From: Cloacimonetes bacterium UBA4175
GTDB lineage: Bacteria > Cloacimonadota > Cloacimonadia > Cloacimonadales > Cloacimonadaceae
Reading direction: 5' to 3'
Length of the DNA stretch: 9,923 nucleotides
Assembly: GCA_002379855.1 (NCBI GenBank)
Contig: DFUX01000024.1
Coordinates: 1-9,923, forward strand
In this document: positions 6,314-9,923 of the stretch, in pieces
Numbering within the stretch: the first letter of the stretch is position 1
How the letters are laid out: each line of letters begins with the position of its first letter
Translations under genes and position numbers: made by a program
The notes under the pieces: generated by a model
Told to the model about the DNA's origin: nothing
The model's input: the letters and a program-made list of their open reading frames with translations, nothing else
Database searches by the model: none

Positions 6314-6340
6314 TTAGCAGTCCAAGGGACTGATTGCTAA
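6314..6340. promoter_or_regulatory. CIRCE operator of groL (HrcA site)
   Basis: TTAGCAGTC, 9-nt spacer, GATTGCTAA, with exact CIRCE spacing. The spacer itself holds AGTCC/GGACT, giving an extended dyad. The site starts 4 bases downstream of the predicted TATAAT box, over the expected transcription start, which is the usual place for HrcA repression. The right arm is identical to that of the clpB operator. Confidence 0.9.
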
Positions 6341-6344
6341 AGTT

Positions 6345-6372
6345 ATTATAAGCCGTTTTCTGTCAAGCACAA
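6345..6372 (-). promoter_or_regulatory. Predicted promoter of groL
   Basis: On the minus strand there is a perfect TATAAT (6350-6345) with TTGTGC (6372-6367) 16 bases upstream. A perfect TTGACA (6366-6361) is also present, but only 10 bases from TATAAT; it would need a weaker -10 such as TAACTT or ACTTTA. Which pair is used cannot be decided by eye, but a promoter here is likely. Confidence 0.6.
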
Positions 6373-6453
6373 ATTATTTTTTCCATCATTTTAACGTTGA
6401 CAGATACACCCGCCCGCACCCAATGGCTCTAATAACCTTTCAACGCAGGTCTT

Positions 6454-7386
6454 ATGAACAAACAGATTGAACACTTTCTTGCCCACTTTCTGCCCGAAAT
6501 TGCCCGGATCGGCATCCAGGTGCTCTCCCAGCGCGAGATCGACTATGGACTGCAACTGCGTTTGGGCAGGGAGGGCGAGCAGACCACGCTCAATATCTAC
6601 CACTCTGAGAAAAAGGGAATTAGCACGGTGCTCGGCAAGGGCTCGCCCAGCCAGTTGAAGCTTGATCTGGAACGCGTCTGCGAAGAGCTCGCGGAACCCC
6701 GCGTGCCCCTGCACGAGTGGGAAAGCTGGATCGGTTCGGATGAGTGCGGCAAGGGCGATTACTTCGGCGCGCTGGTGGTGGCGGCGTTCGCGGCGGACGA
6801 GGCCTGCCTGGAAGAGCTGCGCGCCCTGGGCGTGAAAGACAGCAAAAAGCTCAGGGATTCACAGATCAAGGCCATCGCCCTGGCTCTCTATGAACGCTTC
6901 CGCCCCCGCATCGCCTGCGTGATGATCAAGCCTTTGAAATACAACGAGATAATAGCCGACATGCAGAGCCGGGGGCAGAACCTAAACGACCTGCTGGCCT
7001 GGCAGCACGGCACCGCCATCCAAAAGCTGCTGGAGGCCTTTCCACTCACCCAGGGTGTGCTGGTTGACCAGTTTAGCAACAGCCGCAAGGTGCGCAGCCT
7101 GCTCAAAGCCCGCAAGGTGAGCCAGCCGGTGGAGGAAAGGCATGACGCGGAGAGGGATGCGGCAGTGGCGGCGGCCTCCATTATCGCCCGCTACCAGTTT
7201 TTGCAGCAGCGGGAGTCGATGAACCGCGCCTATGGGATCAAGTTCCCCCTGGGAGCGGGCAAGAGCGTCCTCAAAGCAGCCCAGGAATTTGCCGACAAAT
7301 TCAGCCTGCAGCGTTTGGCGGAGGTTGCCAAGCTGCACTTTGTCACCAGCCGCAAGGTGCAGGAACAGGACATCTTTCCGACTTAA
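6454..7386 (+). CDS. rnhC: Ribonuclease HIII
   Basis: Cleaves the RNA strand of RNA-DNA hybrids using divalent metal, clearing R-loops and primers in the cytoplasm. The 310 residues are normal for RNase HIII, which is longer than RNase HII. Residues 1 to about 85 form the N-terminal TBP-like substrate-binding domain that distinguishes HIII. The catalytic domain opens with IGSDECGKGDYFGALVVAA (93-111), the HIII signature, with D96 and E97 as the first two active-site carboxylates. GVKDSKKL (126-133), VLVDQF (D205) and DAAVAAASIIARY (235-247) follow. I do not assign the fourth carboxylate with certainty. The start ATG has only a weak AGG upstream; it is chosen because the N-terminal domain then has full length. 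Divergent from groL and convergent with the M81 gene. Confidence 0.95.
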   Translation: MNKQIEHFLAHFLPEIARIGIQVLSQREIDYGLQLRLGREGEQTTLNIYHSEKKGISTVLGKGSPSQLKLDLERVCEELAEPRVPLHEWESWIGSDECGKGDYFGALVVAAFAADEACLEELRALGVKDSKKLRDSQIKAIALALYERFRPRIACVMIKPLKYNEIIADMQSRGQNLNDLLAWQHGTAIQKLLEAFPLTQGVLVDQFSNSRKVRSLLKARKVSQPVEERHDAERDAAVAAASIIARYQFLQQRESMNRAYGIKFPLGAGKSVLKAAQEFADKFSLQRLAEVAKLHFVTSRKVQEQDIFPT

Positions 7387-7400
7387 AAGATAGATTTACC

Positions 7401-7413
7401 CGGCTGTTAGCCG
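7401..7413. terminator. Weak hairpin between convergent rnhC and the M81 gene
   Basis: CGGCT/AGCCG with a 3-nt loop lies in the 58-base gap between the two facing stop codons. Neither side has a proper T-run; the minus-strand side reaches a T-rich tract only about 15 bases later. It could weakly terminate one or both transcripts. Confidence 0.3.
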
Positions 7414-7444
7414 CTTCCCAAAACCTTTCCACCGGCAGTTGAAC

Positions 7445-8863
7445 TCAGATCAGATCGTGGGGATAGGTATAGGGCAATCTCTGCAAGACCTCGTCCGTGC
7501 AGCCGCAGGTCAGCGCCAGGCAGGATTTGGCGGCGATGCTCTGTAATTCCGGGGTCAGGTAGCCCAGTTTGACCACGATCACGTCCTGGGCCAGGGGGTC
7601 GATACCCAAAGCATGGAATGGCTCCAGGTCGGTGAAGCCGATGTGTTTGGAGCTCAGGATCAGGTCGAATTCCTCCGTCCGGAAAAGGACAAGGGTGGCG
7701 GCATAGAGGCCAAAGTTCTCCGCCACGCGCAGCGGAACGCCCTGCAGTGCAACCGGTTGGCAATACAGGGTGTCAAAGTTACCGCCCACCCGGAGGGAGA
7801 TTTTTTGCCCCCTATGTTCGGCGCAGATGCGGACAGCGTCCGGATCGTAGATACCGGCAACCGTGATGTTTTTACCCCGGGTGAGCTGGCGCAATTCGTT
7901 TGCCAACAGCGAAATGAGGGCGGTGTTGTCGGCAGTGGCGCCGGCGGTGGGGTTGTCGCCGGAATCAGAGACCAGCACTGGCTTGCAATCCTCTTGCAGG
8001 GCCAGCTTTAGTGCCTGTTCGGGGGGATAGGCGGGGACGGAGAAGCTAAATTCGTTACGCCGGGCGCGGAAACTGTCGCGTAACTGGCGGGCGCAGGCAT
8101 CCGCCAGGGCCTGGTCGTATTGGGTGACCACCAGCGCGGTGACGCCGTTTTCCTCCGCGTCCGCCCAGGGAAAGCCCAAGAGCAGGGAGGCGGAGCAGAC
8201 CCCCGGCCGCGCCTCAACCTCGCGCAGTTCGGCGATCAGGGAGCGCATCGGTTCGTAGTCGGTTTCGGATTTTTCCCCGGCGATCAGGCAATCCAAACGC
8301 GCGGCGCCCATCCGCAGCTTTGTCCCGGTGCTGAGCGACAAATCCGCCAGCCGTGCTATTTCCCATCCGGTTTCCCAGGCATCGATGTGCGGGGCTGTTT
8401 TGAAACCGACCAGGGCTTCCGTGCAGCGCAGCATGTCCCGGGTGACCGTGGCGTGCATGTCCAGGCCGCAAAAGAGGGGAAGAGAGGGGTATGCGGACTT
8501 GAGGGCGAGGAGCAGGTCGCTTTCCGCGGAACCGATCCCCCGCACCCGCATCGAACCGTGCAGGGCGAGCACGCAGGCGTCCACTGGCCCGGCTTCCCGC
8601 AGATAGCTGAAAAACTCATTTTTGAGCCTGCCGTAAAGCTCCGCGTCCACTTCGCCATTCGGCACCGCCCGGGCAAAGACCAGCGGCACAATTTCATATC
8701 CCGCATGTTCTTGGAAATAGGAGATGATCCCTTTGGCGAGCAAATAGGCATCCTGGTGAGCGTAGATTTCCCCGCGGCGGAAGATCAGGAAATCCTCTTC
8801 GCCGGTGACGAGGGGGCTGAAAGTGTTCGATTCGTGAAAGAATCCGCCGATGGCGATACGCAT
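7445..8863 (-). CDS. M81 family metallopeptidase (MlrC-like)
   Basis: A 472-residue cytoplasmic protein with no signal peptide. It shows the N-terminal and C-terminal blocks of the M81/MlrC family, named after the microcystin-degrading hydrolase of Sphingomonas but mostly of unknown substrate. Motifs in order: GGFFHESNTFSP (6-17), VLALHGSM (98-105), E114 in the SAESDLL block, CGLDMHATVT (132-141, with D135 and H137), GFKTAPHIDAWETG (153-166, with H159 and D161) and DSGDNP (300-305). The histidines and acidic residues are the expected metal ligands. Variants from the usual family pattern: the residues after DSGDNP read TAGATAD in place of a glycine-rich run. The ATG follows an AGAGGA ribosome binding site by about 5 bases. 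No neighbouring peptide or amino-acid pathway genes reveal its substrate; microcystin degradation should not be assumed. Confidence 0.92.
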   Translation of the reverse strand: MRIAIGGFFHESNTFSPLVTGEEDFLIFRRGEIYAHQDAYLLAKGIISYFQEHAGYEIVPLVFARAVPNGEVDAELYGRLKNEFFSYLREAGPVDACVLALHGSMRVRGIGSAESDLLLALKSAYPSLPLFCGLDMHATVTRDMLRCTEALVGFKTAPHIDAWETGWEIARLADLSLSTGTKLRMGAARLDCLIAGEKSETDYEPMRSLIAELREVEARPGVCSASLLLGFPWADAEENGVTALVVTQYDQALADACARQLRDSFRARRNEFSFSVPAYPPEQALKLALQEDCKPVLVSDSGDNPTAGATADNTALISLLANELRQLTRGKNITVAGIYDPDAVRICAEHRGQKISLRVGGNFDTLYCQPVALQGVPLRVAENFGLYAATLVLFRTEEFDLILSSKHIGFTDLEPFHALGIDPLAQDVIVVKLGYLTPELQSIAAKSCLALTCGCTDEVLQRLPYTYPHDLI

Positions 8864-8896
8864 AAGCTTCCTCTGCAGTTAATTAACTTTTGTTGC

Positions 8897-8927
8897 CATA
8901 TATCTGCCGCCCGTGCGATTATGTCAA
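8897..8927 (-). promoter_or_regulatory. Predicted promoter of the M81 gene
   Basis: On the minus strand, a perfect TTGACA (8927-8922) is followed after 17 bases by GATATA, or after 19 by TATATG, about 35 bases before the start codon. This fits a sigma70-type promoter with a short leader. Confidence 0.55.
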
Positions 8928-9019
8928 GCAGGATGTATCCTTTCAACTTGCACGCGAAAGGAGGGCGGCTGATATTCTCAATTCTCTTGCAAACCAGGCG
9001 GATAAGCTCACCCATTTTC

Positions 9020-9049
9020 TTGACATTCGTATAAATAGACAGATATATT
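9020..9049 (+). promoter_or_regulatory. Possible promoter facing the gene-free region
   Basis: TTGACA (9020-9025), 18-base spacer, TATATT (9044-9049). It points rightward into DNA with no credible gene but with two strong palindromes. Together with the M81 promoter it makes a divergent pair. It may drive a non-coding RNA, or may be a fortuitous match in AT-rich DNA. Confidence 0.4.
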
Positions 9050-9103
9050 CCGCAATATGCTTCATAGCGCCCTTCCTTGCTACTACTGGATTTAGTGCCA
9101 TCA

Positions 9104-9144
9104 TCCTTAGGTCATCCTTATAAATTATAAGGTTGACCTAAGGA
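9104..9144. repeat. 41-bp near-perfect palindrome
   Basis: TCCTTAGGTCA (9104-9114) pairs with TGACCTAAGGA (9134-9144), and CCTTATAA (9116-9123) with TTATAAGG (9125-9132), around a single central A at 9124. The only mismatch is T-T at 9115/9133. There is no T-run after it on either strand, so it is not a typical terminator. Candidate roles are an operator, a cruciform site, or two terminal repeats of a lost mobile element left abutting. Confidence 0.9.
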
Positions 9145-9232
9145 AGACCAGGGTCTGAGCGCCGGATGCAAATGAGAGCCACCCGCGAGCGAGGGGAAAG
9201 GGAAGTGGCTGACACATGGCCGCGCAATTATG

Positions 9233-9256
9233 GGCAAGTATATTTATATACTTGCC
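9233..9256. repeat. 24-bp perfect palindrome
   Basis: GGCAAGTATAT (9233-9243) and ATATACTTGCC (9246-9256) flank a TT centre, giving an 11-bp perfect stem. It lies 88 bases after the 41-bp palindrome. Between them are AGACC/GGTCT (9145-9156) and AGCCAC/GTGGCT (9177-9182 with 9205-9210). There is no T-run downstream and no gene nearby in either direction. Confidence 0.85.
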
Positions 9257-9338
9257 TTGGAATCCGCTTCCTGCCTGGCATGAAGGGGTCGTAGCACCTA
9301 TATATATGGGGGGATAATTTGGTGGAAAGGTTCCTTGT

Positions 9339-9362
9339 GGTGGTGAGGTGGTGAGGTGGTGT
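9339..9362. repeat. Tandem GGTGGTGA repeat
   Basis: Three consecutive 8-nt units (GGTGGTGA, GGTGGTGA, GGTGGTGT). It lies just before the 9-nt periodic module and resembles the purine-rich tails of the other modules (59-89, 4381-4405). Confidence 0.7.
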
Positions 9363-9382
9363 CGTGATGATAGAATGCGGAT

Positions 9383-9428
9383 AACAGGATCGACAGGATC
9401 AGCAGGATATTTGAAGGTGGAAAGGTGT
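9383..9428. repeat. 9-nt periodic repeat plus purine-rich tail, copy 3
   Basis: AACAGGATC (9383-9391), GACAGGATC (9392-9400) and AGCAGGATA (9401-9409) are followed by TTTGAAGGTGGAAAGGTG. The tail is nearly identical to 58-78, and the module leads directly into the palindromic repeat at 9431. Confidence 0.72.
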
Positions 9429-9430
9429 CC

Positions 9431-9518
9431 CCGAAACAAGAACCATCAAGCTATATACCGTGTCATCCCGGGAAGCTGGGGTCCCCTCTGGGGTGGCTTA
9501 CCCGGGATCCAGTCTTTT
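9431..9518 (+). repeat. Dispersed palindromic repeat, copy 3
   Basis: Runs from CCGAAACAAG through CATCAAGCTATATACCGTGT to GATCCAGTCTTTT. The core stem ATCCCGGG/CCCGGGAT is a perfect 8 bp. The loop is longer than in the other copies and itself contains a GGGG/CCCC mini-hairpin, suggesting an insertion in the loop. Confidence 0.7.
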
Positions 9519-9531
9519 AGAATAATCATCC

Positions 9532-9559
9532 ACAAATTACACAAATTAACACGAATTGA
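9532..9559. repeat. ACAAATTA periodic repeat
   Basis: ACAAATTAC, ACAAATTAAC and ACGAATTGA are three degenerate units of 9-10 nt, the fourth word family with this period in the window. The bases from 9560 to 9632 show no gene or structure I can support. Confidence 0.55.
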
Positions 9560-9632
9560 AAGAACAAGATAAGGACAAGGGTGCAGCTCGCAAATCAAGC
9601 GGCAAATCCTGAACCCCCATTATATCAATCTG

Positions 9633-9692
9633 CGGCAATCTGCGACTTTTATCCGCGTATATCTGCGAGAACCATGTGACCCGGGATCCGGT
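9633..9692. repeat. Degenerate ATCCGCG/ATCTGCG repeat, copy 2
   Basis: 60-nt match to 272-331 (about 52 identical positions), beginning CGGCAATCTGCG and ending ATCCGGT. Here it sits upstream of the four-hairpin cassette, opposite to the order near 180-331. Confidence 0.7.
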
Positions 9693-9700
9693 GCCTTGGG

Positions 9701-9786
9701 GTGGCAAAGTCCGTTTGCCACAGAGACCGGAGGTCTCTTCTAAACAGGCAACTCCATTGCCTCTGCCGAACAGACTTCGGCAGCCC
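9701..9786. repeat. Four-hairpin cassette, copy 2
   Basis: 83 of 86 positions match 180-265. The three changes are two in the linker between hairpins 2 and 3 and one (G to A) at the loop-closing base of hairpin 3; all other stem bases are retained. A further hairpin, GCCCCT/AGGGGC with inner TTGG/CCAA, overlaps its end (9783-9809) and is absent from copy 1. On the minus strand these hairpins follow the stop codon of the gene ending at 9856, so they could act as its 3' structure, but no T-run is present. Confidence 0.8.
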
Positions 9787-9855
9787 CTTATTTGGCAGCC
9801 AAGAGGGGCAACGTCCAAGCGAAATCCAAAGTATCAGGAAAGACTTGCTGTCCAG

Positions 9856-9923
9856 CTACTCCATCTCTTCAAAATCGGCGGAATCCGCGTCGGGATCGGG
9901 CATAGTGGCGGCAAAGTCCAGCA
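9856..9923 (-). CDS. C-terminal end of an unidentified gene (partial)
   Basis: Reading leftward from the window edge, one frame stays open for 22 codons and stops with TAG at 9858-9856. The encoded tail is LDFAATMPDPDADSADFEEM followed by a final E: acidic, with GC-rich codons like those of clpB and groL. Repeats begin soon after its stop, the usual position for them. An acidic tail is too generic to name the protein. It could also be a chance open frame, since only 68 bases are visible. Confidence 0.5.
   Translation of the reverse strand, partial: LDFAATMPDPDADSADFEEME

Noticed and set aside
6397..6402. A perfect TTGACA upstream of rnhC.
   Set aside because: No acceptable -10 box lies 16-18 bases downstream; the nearest AT-rich hexamer is about 27 bases away.
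8120..9034. A 304-codon plus-strand open frame opposite the M81 gene.
   Set aside because: Antisense to a clear M81 gene for most of its length; no conserved motifs.
9057..9095. A 12-codon ATG open frame after the 9020-9049 promoter, considered as a leader peptide.
   Set aside because: No ribosome binding site and no downstream gene to control.

Overview
The window comes from a moderately GC-rich bacterium with a double-membrane-like secretome. It has five complete protein genes, the tail of a sixth, and unusually large gene-free stretches packed with repeats and hairpins. ClpB and GroEL are both preceded by a HrcA-type CIRCE operator, RNase HIII replaces or accompanies other RNases H, and one small secreted protein is present. 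The repeat-laden intergenic style and the gene set would fit an uncultured lineage of the FCB/Cloacimonadota type. That placement is a low-confidence inference, because nothing here (no rRNA, no tRNA) fixes taxonomy.

Layout: 1-470 is gene-free. It holds a 9-nt periodic repeat, a branched-hairpin element (94-170), a cassette of four consecutive hairpins (180-265), a degenerate ATCCGCG repeat and then the CIRCE/promoter region of clpB. clpB (471-3035, +) ends in a clear terminator. Facing it is a secreted orphan FTP/PepSY-domain protein (3102-3878, -). About 700 bases without a gene follow (3879-4580), filled with dispersed repeats. groL (4643-6271, -) has its own terminator and a CIRCE operator, and is divergent from the RNase HIII gene rnhC (6454-7386, +). 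An M81-family metallopeptidase (7445-8863, -) converges on rnhC. The last kilobase (8864-9855) is gene-free apart from promoters, two near-perfect palindromes, second and third copies of the dispersed repeats, and a second copy of the four-hairpin cassette. The window closes with the C-terminus of an unidentified gene on the minus strand.

How it fits together: clpB (disaggregase) and groL (chaperonin) form a protein-quality-control pair that is not an operon but appears tied together by a shared, lineage-variant CIRCE operator. groES is not adjacent to groL. The other genes have no evident functional tie to them. The most distinctive material is non-coding: an 86-nt block of four consecutive hairpins present twice, 9.5 kb apart, at 83/86 identity, embedded in reshuffled repeat modules; a branched structure beside one copy; and a 41-bp palindrome in a promoter-bearing gene-free region.
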